Counted from the stretch's first letter, positions 22,182-34,859 are shown. The stretch: DNA of 64,000 bases from Fomitopsis serialis (GCF_022376445.1 NW_025954965.1:1-64000); one strand, 5' to 3'. Made by a program: numbers and translations. The notes: generated by a model not told the origin, from the letters alone.

Positions 22182-24636
22182 TCAACTCGAAGTCTCTTCG
22201 GACGCATCGTACGCTGCCTGGTGTATGCTCACGCTCCGCCCGCTCGGATCCGCCGCGCAGCCCCAGTCGCCGCGCGGGACCCATCTGTGCGCGCACCGGT
22301 CAGTCCATCATATCTTGCACGGCTTCACGTAAGATGAGAGAAGCCCATGAGCGACACGCACCTCACTGCCGTCTTCGCCGCTGCCTCCAGGGGGTACAGT
22401 CCTGCCGAATGAACGACGTTAGCTGCGAGTCCAGACGACCGCACGGGGAGGGAGGGGGCGAGCTAAGCTATAAGGGGGCACGCTGACTCACCGTCGAAGA
22501 TTTCGCGGATCCAGTACGCCTCCTTCGTGTCTGGCGTGGACACCGGCCAGCGCTCTGCCCGCTTCGCGAACGCCTCATCAGAAACGACGGCGGCTGCGTG
22601 GTCTTTCATGCTGTGTGTGCGAGGCGAGGTGAGCTAGGAGGAGAGGACGGAGGGGAGGGGAGGCGTGGACGTACCCGTCGATCCACGAGTATCCCACACC
22701 GTCGGAGAACTGCTCCTTCTGGCGCCAGAGGATGGACCGTGGTAGGTAGGGCTAGCGCGGAACGAGCTCTGTTAGCGGCGGCGGTTGCATAACGTAGCGC
22801 AGACTACCGACCTTGCCGTCTGGCGCGCAGTCGAAGGCTTTCCGGAGAATGTACTGGGTAGTAATGAGGTTAGGGCGGCTGCGCAGGCGGAACGGAACTG
22901 AGTTGTACATTACCTTCTCCATACGCGGGCAACCATCCTCGTCGACCTTCTGTGCCGCACCTTTGCTAAACATCTTTTCCTTCGGATCAATGTTCATTAC
23001 GACGTCCAAGAACTCCTTGTCCAGGAAGGGCACGCGTGCCTCAAGACCCCATGCCATCGTTGACCTGCAGACGCATGAGTATCTCGCGTGCACGTTGGAT
23101 CAGTAGACAGTCTCACTTGTTGGCCCGCAGACAGTCAGAAGTGTGCAGGTTCTTCACCCGCCGCACGCACTCCTGGTGGAGGGACGGCGCATCCGGCGCC
23201 GCATGGAAATACAGATAACCTTCACGCCTCTTCAGCTCAAAGACCACGTACATTCGACAGTCCCTGGAAATACGCACCGGCGAAAATCTCGTCGCTGCCC
23301 TCACCACTGAGCACCATCTTCACGCCCATGGCTTTGATTTTGCGGCTGAGGAGGTACATCGGCGTGCTCGCGCGCACCGTCGTGACGTCGAACGTCTCGA
23401 GGTGGTAGATCACGTCCGGGATCGCGTCGAGGCCCTCCTGGACAGTGAACACGTACTCGTGGTGCACCGTGCCGAGGTAGCTCGCCGCCTTGCGCGCGGC
23501 GAGGAGGTCGGGCGAGTTCTCGAGCCCGATGGAGAACGAATGAAGCTGGGGCCAGGAGGCGATCGTCGCTGTATACGGACACGCTCGTGAGACACAAATA
23601 TTTTCAGTGCGCTCTGTGAAAGGTATGCGCACCGTACTCTGTGACAGTTCCGTTGCCTAGCGTCGGCGACTTGGGCGTAGACGGGCCGCTCCGCGCCTCG
23701 GCGAGCTTCTGTTTCCGCGCCTCGACCTGCGCCTGCGCGACCTTGTCCGTCTCCCGCGCCGCGATCGCCGCAATCAAGCTGCTGTCCAAGCCTCCGCTGA
23801 GCAGCACGCCGTACGGGACCTCGCTCATGAGGCGCTTGCGCACGGCCTCCTCGAGCGACTCCCGGAGCAGGGTCAGGTCCGCCTCCGCGGCGGGGACGAC
23901 GGCGTCTGCACCCTCGCCGTCGCCGTCCCACCAGGACGGCTGGAAGTAGCGCGTGGTGGAGTCGTCCGCGGAGTCGTAGACATGGCCGGGCGGGAAGGAG
24001 ATGATGTCGTCGCACTCGTCGACGAGGGCCTTGAGCTCGGACGCGAAGTAGACCGCGCCGGGGCGCGCGGAGGAGCGCCCCTGGTAGAGCGTCGTGATCC
24101 CGATCGGGTCGCGCGCGGCGATGACGCGCGGCGGGGTGACGGACTCGTCGAGGAGGACGAAGGAGAACATGCCGTCGAGGAGGTTGCAGAGGTCCTTGCC
24201 GTGCTGCATGTACTGTGCGCGCAGAGTCAGCGTGAGGCGCGCGGGGTGGGGAGGGACGTACGAGCGGGATGATGACCTCGCAGTCGGAGTGCGTCTTGAA
24301 GGTGTAGTGCTCCTTGAGGGAGGCCCTCAGCTTGACATGGTTGTAGATCTCGCCGTTGACCGCGAGGACGACCTTCCCGCTGGTGCTCACGATCGGCTGT
24401 GCGCCCGTGTCTGCGTGAAGACATCACCTCAGTGTGGTCCACGCGCAAGATAGAGCGGAGATGGACGCACCGACACCGACGATGGCAAGTCGCTCGTGGG
24501 CGAGGATGGTCTGCTTGCCGCTGTAGCAGCCTGACCAGTCGGGGCCTCTGTGGCGGATCTTCTTCGCGCACGCGATGAGACGCGGTCTGTGTGCGACGGG
24601 GTTGTCGATGCCGTGAGCCGCGACGATTCCACACAT
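22182..24636 (-). CDS. ASN1: asparagine synthetase (glutamine-hydrolysing)
   Basis: Makes asparagine from aspartate, glutamine and ATP. Eleven exons: 24471-24636, 24262-24410, 23633-24212, 23278-23568, 23117-23219, 22914-23064, 22812-22853, 22675-22751, 22492-22610, 22362-22401, 22182-22284; 606 aa with no frame break. It starts MCGIV, so Cys2 is the glutaminase nucleophile. The class-II amidotransferase domain shows [16 protein letters not shown] and VNGEIYNH. The synthetase domain has the PP-loop [14 protein letters not shown], then [27 protein letters not shown] and [17 protein letters not shown] charged insert of about 25 residues ([12 protein letters not shown]) follows the PP-loop region, common in fungal enzymes. 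The tail ends [11 protein letters not shown]. Confidence 0.97.
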
Positions 24637-25101
24637 CGTGTGTGGGATGCCTGGTGGTGCGGGTTAGTGGTGAGCAGCGAGAGAGGCAGCGGGGGTAGTC
24701 GTGGGCTGGCAGAGAGTTAAAAAGGCGGAATGCTGCTTGGCCATTTGGTGACTCGGTCGATCGTGCAGAGGTCCTTGACTCCTCCGGCTGCAGCAGATTA
24801 GATAGCCGGCGTCTAGATCCTTCCACGCGCCCATCATTCAATTTCCCCGTCAAATTCACTGGCCACGCCGACTGGCGACCAGCCGTCCTCTCGTCTATTC
24901 ACTCGCTCGTGCGACGGTCCGGATGAGGGCGGCTCATGCATCTACGAGTGTGATGGTACGCTTACTCCATGAAATTGCTAACTACAGTTGTACATGCCAA
25001 TCTGGCTGTTGAAGCCAGAGTTCCGTCGACAGACACAGTGGGCACCTCCGACCATGGCCTTCGTCAAATCGCGGTCTGCCGATATCCCCCGCCGGCGTCG
25101 C
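24637..25101. promoter_or_regulatory. upstream region of asparagine synthetase
   Basis: Promoter of ASN1 and 3' flank of the aldo-keto reductase. I see no convincing TATA box or coding signal. Confidence 0.4.
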
Positions 25102-26515
25102 TCATCCCCACAAGTGTGCAGCCTGGTCGTTGCCAAAGTAGCGGTCGCCCTTGACCTCGTGCCTCGCAATGGCTTCGTTGATCTCCGCAAGGTCCGCCTC
25201 CGTCAACTCGACGTCGCCCCCCGCAGCATTCTCTAGCGTGCGCTCCTTCTTCCTGTCAATCCCCGGAACGGCAGTCAGCATCTGCGTATCCTCTGTACGA
25301 GTCGACGTGGGGAGGGGACGTACGAGGAGCCGGGAATGGGAATGACGTGCGCGCCGAGCGCACCGACCCACGCGATGCTCAGCTGGCCCGGCGTGCAGCC
25401 CTTCCTCGCCGCGATCGCCTTCAGCTCCTCCACGAGCGCGAGGTTGTGCTTGATGTGCTCCTCGCCGAAGCGCGTGAACCGCCGGCGTATGTCGTTCTCG
25501 GGCAGGTCGTCCACGCTCTTGATCGCTCCCGTCAGAAAGCCTCTACCCAGTGGACTGCGGTTTGAGGTCTCGAGGGTTAGCGTGTATTCGTTGGTTGGTG
25601 GGAAAGGGGCTTACGAGTAGGCGGCCACGGAGATGCCGAGCTCCTGCGCGGTGGCAATGACCTTCTTGGTCTCCTCTTCGTACGACCACGGGCTGACCTC
25701 AATTTCCACCGCAGTAATCGGGTGGACCTACATCATCGTCCCCCAAGTCGTCGATCAGAGCACAAATGCCACCCCTGATGTGTTACTCACAGCATGTGCC
25801 CGCCTGAGCGATTCCGCTCTGCACTCCGACATACCGATGTGGTCGAACTTGCCCTCCTTGATGAGGCCCGCGAGCGCCTTGATGGACTCCTCAAGAGGCA
25901 CCTTCTGGTCAACCCGCGCAGACTCGAAGAGGTCCAGCCTCTTCGTGCCGCGCAGAGCAGCGTTGATGTTGTCGACGCTGCGGCGGAGGTTCTCCGGCGA
26001 GCCGTCGGGCCCGAGGCCCTTCGCCGACGCGCCGCCCTACGCATGCGTGCTGCGCCCTCAGCCCATACCCAGTGCTGAGCATGCCGGGCGAACGCACCTT
26101 GACGGAGAGGAAGGTCTTGTCCGCGTAGCCGGGGTGCTTGTCGAAGAAGCGTGCGAGGAGCTCGAGGTTGCCTGTGCCGAGGTCGTTTGCGTAGAACTCA
26201 CCGCTGTTGAGGAGCATCTTCGCGCCCGGCGGGAGCGCGTCGATGCCGGCCTTGATCGCGTCGAAGCACTGCTCGTCGGGGACGACGCCCGAGCCGCGCC
26301 ACCTGTGTGCTTTCACTGTTAGCGGCGGGAGCCTGAACTGAGCGATATGGCGACGCACGTCATCATCATGAGGCCGTGCTAGTGGGTGCATGGGGGCGTC
26401 AGCGTGCTGTGTTCCCGATGCTGTGGGCGCCGCGGGAGTGCAGACGTACCCCGACTTTCGCGACGGTCACGCTCGACGCGGTCCCTCCGAGCTTTGCGGT
26501 GTTCTGGAGCGTCAT
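25102..26515 (-). CDS. aldo-keto reductase (copy A, intact)
   Basis: NADPH-dependent reductase of the AKR superfamily, closest in motif content to the yeast pyridoxal-reductase/plant auxin-induced AKR13-type group. Seven exons: 26450-26515, 26359-26378 (20 nt), 26098-26302, 25791-26036, 25615-25727, 25324-25554, 25102-25252; 343 aa in one frame. Motifs: HGLMMMTW near the N-terminus, NSGEFYANDLG (catalytic Tyr), KRLDLFESARVD, KEGKFDHIGMSE, VEIEVSPWSYEEE, AYSPLGRGFLTG, and the cofactor site HVIPIPGSSKKERTLEN. The C-terminus DRYFGNDQAAHLWG is shared with copy B. A TATA box sits 75 bp upstream. The physiological substrate is unknown. Confidence 0.93.
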
Positions 26516-26590
26516 TATGCAGAGAACAGCGTCGAGGTTACAATGGTCTGAGCTGGGTTGGTGGATGCAGCGTCCGAGGCGTATATGGCC

Positions 26591-26597
26591 CTTTATA
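26591..26597 (-). promoter_or_regulatory. TATA box of aldo-keto reductase A
   Basis: TATAAAG on the minus strand, about 75 bp before the ATG at 26515, followed by GGCC. Copy B has a comparable TATATAATGGCC ahead of its ATG. Confidence 0.55.
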
Positions 26598-27654
26598 CTG
26601 CCTGGACAGGCTGGTGCTTACGGATCGGCACATAGAGTTGCGCGGCATGCGGCGGGAGCCTGAGGGCGCGCGTACTGATGACGTCCGCTGCCTTCCCAGG
26701 GATCGATCTCTCCTGGCTCCTGTGGGTCCCCGTCTCCCAGCCACCCGGTCTGAGCGACATTCACCACGACGACGTTGATTCTGCTGGGTATTGGGACTTT
26801 GGGCTAACCTGCACAGTGTACCCAGATGGCAAGATACCAAATCAGGTCAACGACGCCAGCCGCGCCTGGTGGCCTGGCTGCACTGGCAACGTAAGCAAAT
26901 GGTGCATACCGACGTCGTCGCGTACGGGGGGCAGCATAAACAGGCTTATGAGCCACGCAATTCACCGGTACGTCCTACGTCCGGTCGCGCAACCGGGAGG
27001 CACAACTTGACACCAAGCTTCAACGTCACTATAGCGGTCAAACGACGGGCATGCGAGCGCCGCTGAGCAAGCTACGCAGTCCTCGGCGGTCACCCTGCTC
27101 ACAGGCATCGCCGTCGCTTGCGAGGCCCTTCGGCGCACCCACCAAGCAGCGTAAGCATGCTCCTCCGAACAGTGCCTGGGTGCGTTTTACATAGGACAGC
27201 CCCACGCGCTGCTCCGAAACCCAAGAGGTTGGTGTGTTCTCGGTATTGTCATCAGACAACTGGTGGTGTCAGTGCTATCACAGTCCACTGGTAGCCTCGT
27301 CCGTCGTGCCAGTTGCGATCTTCCAGTCTCCCACTGGTTGTATCTTCCGAGTAGGCCCGCAATCCTCGGATGGGCCAGTCATCCTTTTGCAGGGTGGGCG
27401 TCGTGCCAGTTTCTCCCGAATCCATTAACGCTCTATGCTGACAGCGTGGTATCTCGCGAAACGATTTCCTGACGACGATTTCCTATCACCCTGGAGGCGA
27501 AGCCCCCGCCGTCCCTGTACGCACATCTCGGCATCGCATTGACATGAGGATACGCTACAATGTGAACATTGTGGCTGCGCCGATACTAGTACATGTTCAC
27601 TCAGGCTCACAGGTTGCACTCCACAGAACATAGATTTCAAACAGACCAGACCAT
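26598..27654. other. 1 kb spacer between aldo-keto reductases A and B
   Basis: No gene seen. Only short unrelated ORFs; lower coding character than the flanking genes. Confidence 0.45.
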
Positions 27655-29371
27655 CTAGCCCCAGAGCCCCGCAGCCTCGTCGTTCCCGAAATAACGATCA
27701 CCCTGCACAGGGTACTTCTCCTGAACCCCAGCAATCTCTGCCAGCTCCGCCTCCGTCAGGACGACGTCTCCGCCAGACAGGTTCTCCAGCGTGCGTTTCT
27801 TCGTTCTGCAGACGAGAGCGACCATGAATGGCAGCACGGCAGACGCTGCAGCAAGAGAGGAGACGTACGACATCCCAGGCAGGGGCAGGACGTGCGGGCC
27901 GAGTTGGGCGACCCAGGCGATCGCGAGCTGGGCGGGAGCTACGCCCTTTTTGTCCGCAATGGCTGAATGGCCTTGGCACTAGCCATGTTCTGGTCGAAAT
28001 ACTGTGTATAGGGAATTTCCCGTGGTCAGTACGCAGCAGAGGCAGTATGTGCTGAGATAGAAGTACCTGCTTGAAGCGCGTCATCATCCGGCGGAGGTCA
28101 TCCGCTGGTGAAGAAGGGTTGGTGAGTAACGGGCTACTGAAACAGACAGGGACTGACCAGGGATGTCGTCCATGCTCTTGATTTGGCCAGTTAGGAATCC
28201 ACGCCCGAGCGGACTAGGGGTCACATGAAGGCGCAACCTTACTATGGACGGAAGGACAACTCACGAATATCCGGTGACGGCGATACCAAGCTCGCTGGTG
28301 GCCTCGATAACTTGGATCCGCAGGTGAATATCCAAGGTATGTCCACCCGCAAACGGGCAATCCATTGCGACATACCTTTCTTGGTCTCTTCCTCATACGA
28401 CCAGATGCTAACCTCGATCTCCACCACAGCAATCGGGTGGACCTGTCCTCATGCATGTTACTACACCCGTCTCGGCTGCTGGAGCAGAATCGAACCCACC
28501 GCATGTGCGCGCCGGACGGTCTCCGCCTTACACTCGCTCAGCCCGATATGCTCGAACTTGCCCTCCTCCTTGAGAACGACCATGTTCCGGATCGCCTCCT
28601 CGATGGGCCGCGCGCGGTCGACCCGCGCGGACTGGAAGACGTCGATCTTCTTCGTGCCCCGCAGCGCGGCGTTGCACGCGTCCACGCTCCTCCGGAGGTT
28701 CTCCAGCCTGCCGGTCACCAACCCCACGTGCGTCCGCGCGCGGTCAGCTCACGGCTTGCCATCTCATCGTCTCGAACTGGACGTACGAGTTATCCGCTCG
28801 CGCTCTGCCTGCCTCGACGTTCACGGCGCCCTGCGGTGCGAGACCTGATCAGCGTCCGACGACGTGACACGCGCGGCGATGCTGCCTGACCTTGACCATT
28901 AGGAACGTCTTGTCCACGTAGGCCGGGTTCGCCTCGTAGAACCGCGCGAGCAGCTCGAGGTTTGCGATGCGGTTCGTCGAGGGCCGTAGAACTCCGCTGC
29001 GTGCGCGCCAGGGAGTCAGCAGCGTGGACCGAGTCTACGCGAGCGGATGCTGACCGGTGTTCAGCACCATCTTGGTGCCAGGCGGCAGCGCGTCGACGCC
29101 TGCCTTGATCGCCTCGAAGAGCTCCTCATCGGGGCGGGTGCGCGCCGCGCTGAATAGCCGTCGCCCGGTCAATGCTGGGAACGTGCGTGCGTTGGACTGC
29201 AGTGGAACGCGTACTAAACGGTCATGGTCATCAACCCGTGCTAGAGTTGCGTGTCTCAGTCTTTCTGGGTACCGGAGGAGCGGTATGTATGCTAGCAGTA
29301 CGTACGGCGACTTTCCCGACTGCGACGTGGGACGCGGTCCCCCCGAGCTTGGTCGTGGTCTTCAGGGACAT
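27655..29371 (-). CDS. aldo-keto reductase (copy B, damaged)
   Basis: Tandem paralogue of copy A with the same exon plan: first exon 29306-29371 (66 nt in both), second 29221-29240 (20 nt in both). Conserved blocks: KLGGTASHVAVGKV, HGLMTMT, DALPPGTKMVLNTG, KKIDVFQSARVD, EEGKFEHIGLSE, VEIEVSIWSYEEE, PLGRGFLTGQIKSMDD, LGPHVLPLPGMS, KKRTLENLSGGD and the shared C-terminus DRYFGNDEAAGLWG. Problems: the donor after exon 2 no longer reads GT at the copy-A position; one base is missing near 28981-28985 (YGP/STNR) and one near 27961-27965 (KAIQ/AIADKKG), both in C/G runs. May be functional if those are assembly errors, but the donor change suggests real decay. Confidence 0.83.
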
Positions 29372-29430
29372 GTTGAACTAGTGCACTGCAGTTAGTTACG
29401 GTTCACTCGAACCCTTCAATGTGGGCCATT

Positions 29431-29438
29431 ATATACGA
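29431..29438 (-). promoter_or_regulatory. TATA-like box of aldo-keto reductase B
   Basis: TATATAAT on the minus strand followed by GGCC, about 60 bp before the ATG at 29371, in the same place as the box of copy A. Confidence 0.45.
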
Positions 29439-30021
29439 AGGCGTTGGATGCGATTCAATCGCACAGCTGGAATCCGAGTGATTGCCGCAGGGACTGTAGT
29501 ACTGACGCGGCCCGTCGGATGGAACGTTGAACGTTGAACTTTCATATGTAGATGCATATGTAAGGTCTTGCGATCAGCCCCTCAAGAAGTCCGGACTGCG
29601 CTGTCATACAGGTGATTAATGTCTCTACATGTCAGCCTGAAGCGTGCAGCGGTCATGAGCTGTTCGTCGTACGCGCGCTCGGTCGGCATGTCGCCGTTTG
29701 TGTGAATGCGCACCCGCCAGAGTCATGTATTGTGACATTGATGTGCCGAATCGGATCGAAACCAGAACTTGCACTGCCGCCAGTAGTACCCATCACTCGC
29801 GATGTAATCCCGAGATACACTGGAGAATTCGAGGCGAGGACAATACATTGGAGGCGTATCAGTTATTGTGAGCCGTGAATGCATCTTACTGTGCGGCAAT
29901 AACAGTCTCACCTAAATTACAAGCCTACATATTTCTTCGTGATGCTTGCCATCCGAACCAGAGGGTTCACATTGACTCGACCACTGAATGATTCACCCAG
30001 ACCCAAGACGACGTCCCCGAC

Positions 30022-30410
30022 TCCCCGCCAGACAGGTTCTACAAAGTGCGTTTCTTCGTCCTACGAAAGAGCAACGATCAATGATCGCTCCGATAGAGCA
30101 TATGCGAGAGACAGGCGTACAACATCCCGGGCAGAGGCACGACTTGAGGACCGAGTTGGGTGGCCCAGGCGATTGCGAGGGAGTTACGCCCTTCTTGTCC
30201 ACAGTGACGCGGATGGCAAGTGCGCGAGTCTGCACGTTGTGATTGAATCTTGAACCGTGTAAGGATTCGGCGCGGGTCGTCCGCTGACCAAGGGTAGCTC
30301 ATAAATTCTGGTTGTGAGTCAACTCATGACGGGACGACCGACCTGGGACATCGACAATGCTCTTGATTTGGCCAGTCAAGAAACCATGACCCAACGGAAT
30401 GTCGAAGATC
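30022..30410 (-). pseudogene. aldo-keto reductase relic (copy C, 3' part only)
   Basis: Scattered but collinear remains of copy-B-like exons on the minus strand: PLGHGFLTGQIKSIVDVP (about 30350-30400), SADDPRRILTRFK (about 30245-30290), VTVDKKGVTPSQ, AIAWATQLGPQVVPLPGM (about 30130-30190) and TKKRTL (about 30045-30062), the last followed by an in-frame stop. The N-terminal exons are absent and the pieces lie in different frames. Clearly a dead third member of the array; copy B is its nearest relative. Confidence 0.75.
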
Positions 30411-31329
30411 CCACCGCTCGGTTGTCTCATTAGCAATGAGTTGTGCATCGGAGGTCATGTTGGAGAATCACCGCGGACTGTGAGGCACGAAGATTTGAAG
30501 TCCAGCGCCGAGTAATTGACCTAGAGTATACATACGAGTGTGAGATTATGGCCTCTCCGAGTCGGTCAGCGAGATCAAATACAGGGAATGCGTCGACATA
30601 CAGTTATCACCAAGTGGAGTCATGCACAGTGCCAACACTGGTAAGGAGCTTGAACAAGATCGTTCCCAATACTCATGGCTTGCGATAGTCGGCCCTATAC
30701 TTGGGCTACTTGTGAAGCTTCTTAAGTTAGCGAGACGCATCGAACGCTGTCCTTGTCGCAAATGAGTCAACAGTAAGTTCGCTTTCTTTTTCAAACGAGA
30801 CTCGAGTGCTCAAGCTGATCATAGCAACGCTGGTCCAGCAGACCCTTGCTGGGGTTTTGGGTGTAGAATTGACGTGTCTTTCACCGGAGCCTACGTCCGG
30901 TTCGCAGCTGCGTTCGCCTGAAGCATAACGACGCGCTGCATAACCGGCAATAGCGGCTTTCCTTGACAGTGGAGGACGCTAACTTGCTGGCCGCGGGTAA
31001 ACAAGCTCAGTACGTTGGGCATTCCACGGACTCTGTGAGAATACAGCAATGGATTCGCCGCCATACATACTAGGCCAAGCGACCGAACGAGAGAATGCGA
31101 AGTAGCTGGCGGAAGTGGACGAAGCCTGGAGCTGTAATAGGATAGCGGTCGACTCTATGGCAGTCCAGCTGCGGATGGTGAAGCTGACCGCAGGCTGCGA
31201 GCCGCGAGGCACGCGTCGCGCGAGGTGTTCCCACGACTGCTCTTGCCTCGGCGCGTCTCCCGTTCAGGATCAGCCTGCCACTGCCCCGCCCCTTGCTTCG
31301 TCCTCTCTGTGATATACCCTTTCAAAGCC
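30411..31329. other. intergenic, no gene seen
   Basis: Spacer and promoter region ahead of the syntaxin gene; only short ORFs without support. Confidence 0.45.
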
Positions 31330-32758
31330 ATGGCTCGCGACAGACTCGCTGCTCTAAGGGTTCGTATCACGCGAGCTGCAATAACGCGCGGGCTGCGCCG
31401 AGCACCCGCATTCAGTGGCTGACGATCGCATTCACAGGCTCAGCGGCAGCAGCAACAGGAGGGCCAAGATGGCCAACCACCGCAGTACCATGAGATGGCT
31501 GGTCTGCAGTCACCGGCATCCATAGGCCCTGCGACGAATGGAAATGGAGCGGTGGACGGCGGCGACCCTATGGCTCGGTTCTACGAGGAGGTACGTGAGC
31601 CACCCATTGCCACGCAGAACGAAAGTTGTTGAGACGCGGTCGTCCCCGCGCAGGTGTCCTCGATCCAAGACGGTCTGGCCGAGTTCAGCTCAAACGTGCA
31701 ACAAATTGGCGAGTTGCATTCCCGCACAATCAATAGCACGGACGAGAGCGCGAACCAGAGGACATCTGCTTTGCTCGATGATCTTGTAACGAGAACACGA
31801 ACACTCAGTAACAACCTGAAAGAGCGGATACAAGCTCTCTCGAAGACGCCCACTCCCCGGCCGCAAGACGCGCGGATCAGAAACAACCAGGTCAGTGGGT
31901 GACAGAGCCGGCTGCGAACGCCCCTACTCGCGTCCTGGTTACGGAATCTCGACGGGAAGCTAAAGGATATCCGTAGACTGGTGTTCTCCGCACAAAGTTT
32001 GTGGAGATTCTCCAGAACTATCAACAAGTGGAACGGGATTATAGGCAGCGGTACAAGCAACGCGTAGAGCGTCAGTTCCGGATCGGTACGTAGCCAATAC
32101 ATACAAATATGCATATGCTAACACTACCACATAGTCAAACCCGACGCGACACCGGAAGAAGTCGATGAAGTTGTAAACAATGCCCATGGCGGCGGCGACC
32201 AGGTCTTCGCGCAAGCGGTGTGTGCCAGTCAGAATGTCTCGCGTGGGTAGGCACTGAATTCGACCGCGTAGTTGACAACTTCTACTCGGTATGGCGAGTC
32301 AAGGGCAGCATACCGGGAAGTACAGGATAGGCACCAAGATATCCAGAGAATTGAGCGCACCCTGGAGGAGTTGGCACAGATGTTCAACGACGTGAGTAAA
32401 CATACCTCGTCGCGTGTATTAGGTTCGGAACACTGACGGCGGCGATAGATGAGCGTGCTCGTCAACCAACAGGAAGAGTCGATCGATGCTATCAACAACA
32501 CAGCTCAAGAAGTCGAGCACAACACTGAGCAAGGGTACGTACCTGCTGCGATTGCGTGGCACTAAGCACTGGGTCTAATTAGGTGCTGTCGCTCCCGCTA
32601 GATTGAAGCAGACCGAGAAAGCCGTTGTGCATGCCCGTCGCGCACGGCGCATGCGCTGGATCTGTTTCATCATTATCCTCATCATCCTCGCCGTTGTCGG
32701 CATCGTTGTCGGTGTTGTGGTCAGTAACAACGTCAAGAGCAACAACAACAAGAGCTAA
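31330..32758 (+). CDS. SSO1: plasma-membrane syntaxin (Sso1-type t-SNARE)
   Basis: Qa-SNARE that drives fusion of secretory vesicles with the plasma membrane. Eight exons: 31330-31359, 31438-31590, 31654-31890, 31977-32085, 32135-32217, 32272-32391, 32449-32534, 32602-32758; 324 aa, no frame break. A Gln-rich N-terminus precedes the Habc helices (ARFYEEVSSIQDGLAEF, then QNYQQVERDYRQRYKQRVER). The SNARE helix runs from REVQDRHQDIQRIERTLEEL through MFNDMSVLVNQQEESIDAI to VEHNTEQGLKQTEKAV; the central layer Gln is in NQQEE. A C-terminal membrane anchor (ICFIIILIILAVVGIVVGVV) and a short luminal tail NNVKSNNNKS follow. Head-to-tail with kynureninase. Confidence 0.95.
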
Positions 32759-33109
32759 GAATCTTCCGAGCTTTCCGCTCATTACTGGGATGAATCTGTG
32801 ATGATGAATGGACATGGACCAAGTATGCGAGTGTTGGATGGATCTTTCATGACATTTACCTTGCAGTATCATACTCTCCTTGCTTAATCTACATACCACC
32901 TATCTTCGTTGCCAGCGCGCTTTGAATAATCGTATTTTCGCTTTCAGCCACGATGACGCTGCCATATACCGGAGTCCAGTGGCTGGCGGTCGATAAGTTA
33001 ATCTGAACGCGTCTGCGCCGGACTGCTATCAACTCTGACTCTCTGAGGTCCTTGACTCGAGTCGGAGCCATGCCCGAGTGTTTCGGCCGCAAGCTCTCTC
33101 GGTACGACC

Positions 33110-34859
33110 ATGTCGACATCTACTCCGGCGAGCATTTTCAAGCTCGAGGCCTCCGAGGACCCGCTCCGTGTCTTCCGAGATGAGTTCGTCATCCCCACAA
33201 ATGCCCAAATGAAGGCGACAGCTGTCGCGCCCGAACTGGGTGAGCACCGCTCCCCGTCCTAGCGGGCGCTGAGTTCTGAGCCGTCGACCCCTCCCTCTCG
33301 CCGTGCTTGCACAGAAAACGAGCCATGCACATACTTATGCGGGAATTCACTGGGTGTACTGCCGAAACGGTCGAAGCAATTGGTGGAGGAGGAGCTGCAG
33401 GTTTGGGCGACGCGGTGAGTGTTGCGGCCTTCCACGGAGAGAGCACCGGACCAATGACATTCTCAGCGGGGTAGAGGGCCATTTTGACCACCCTCATGGG
33501 CGCGACTGGATGCACATTGCGGACTTTGTGCACCCCCTCATCGCAGAGATCGTAGGTGGGCGCAGCTTTACTTCCGTGGACGCGAGGTCTGAGCGCGCTC
33601 GTAGGCGCGAGCGAGTCCGAGGTCGCTTGCATGGGCACTTTGACGGCGAATCTGAATTTGATGATGAGCACATTCTATAAGCCTACCAAGGGGAGGTACA
33701 AGATCCTTTGTGAGGCGAGGGCGTTTCCGTCCGACCAGGTGTGTCTTATCCGCCCCTCCCGCATATGGCATAGACTGACGCCGTGCACACAGTATGCGAT
33801 TGCTTCGCAGGTTGTCAGTCACGGTTTTGATTCCAGCGCTGTGGTCGAGATGTCGCCTCGCCCGGACGAATACACCCTCTGCACGTCTGACATTCTCGAC
33901 GTCATTGCGCGCGAAGGCGCCAGCATCGCGCTCGTGCTCTTCAGCGGGGTGCAGTACTACACCGGACAGGCGTTCGCGATGGAGACTATCACGCGCGCAG
34001 CTAAGGAACAGGCAAGCACCGTGGTTTGCACGAGACGTGGGTCTGTACTTACGGGTACACTGTGTCCATAGGGCTGCGTTTGTGGATGGGACCTCGCACA
34101 CGCTGTTGGCAACGTCCCACTGTCCTTGCACGACTGGGATGTCGACTTCGCTGTTTGGTGTACGTACAAGTACCTCAATGCAGGGCCAGGGGCGATCGGA
34201 GGCCTCTACGTACATGAACGATGGGCAGATGAGCCTATCAGGTACGTATTTACCCATCTCCCTTTCGCGTTTTGGTGGCAGATCAACTCATTGGACATCA
34301 TTACATCTGCGTCAGAGCTGCGGGATGGTGGGGACATGATCCTGCGACTAGGTTCGACATGCCTGCTGTCTTCGCGCGTATCGGAGGAGCACAAGGATTC
34401 CAACAGTCAAATCCATCTGTACTCGCAACTGTCTCTGTCCTAGGGTCCCTCGAGGTCTTCAAACGAGCGGGTGGCATGCAGCCTATCCGCGCGCGCAGCT
34501 TGCGGCTTACAGGGTACCTGGAGGCCTTGCTATGTGCCTCTCGCTTCTACGTACCAGTGGCACAAGTCAATGAACTCGAGCAAGCAGCCGGGAAGACTGG
34601 CGTCACGATAATCACCCCAGCGAATCCGGAAGAGCGTGGAGCTCAACTCTCGCTCGTGTTCCTACCCACAGGTCGGGGCGTCATGCCGCGAGTATTGAAG
34701 GAATTGGCGGAGAGAGGCGTCGTGGGTGACAGCAGGAAACCGGACGTTATCAGACTTGCGCCTTGCCCGTTGTACAACACATTCGAGGATGTAGAGAGGA
34801 GCGTGCACATGTTGGAACAAGCATTGGAGAGTGTCGAGCGAGAAGGAATTCGCAATTGA
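33110..34859 (+). CDS. BNA5: kynureninase
   Basis: PLP enzyme cleaving kynurenine or 3-hydroxykynurenine to (3-hydroxy)anthranilate plus alanine, the step after kynurenine monooxygenase in NAD synthesis. Exons: 33110-33239, 33315-33414, 33467-33555, 33605-33738, 33793-34011, 34072-34241, 34316-34859; 461 aa, no frame break. Motifs: [42 protein letters not shown], the PLP-lysine site [20 protein letters not shown], and [13 protein letters not shown]. Intron 5 (34012-34071) uses a GC-AG donor (CAG then GCAAGC); every other intron is GT-AG. Its pathway partners lie at both ends of this window. Confidence 0.96.

Noticed and set aside
23410..24390. 326-codon minus-strand ORF
   Set aside because: Out-of-frame shadow of asparagine synthetase, running through its introns.
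28440..28520. GGTTCGATTC, like a tRNA B box
   Set aside because: It lies inside an intron of aldo-keto reductase B, has no A box at the right distance and no acceptor-stem pairing.
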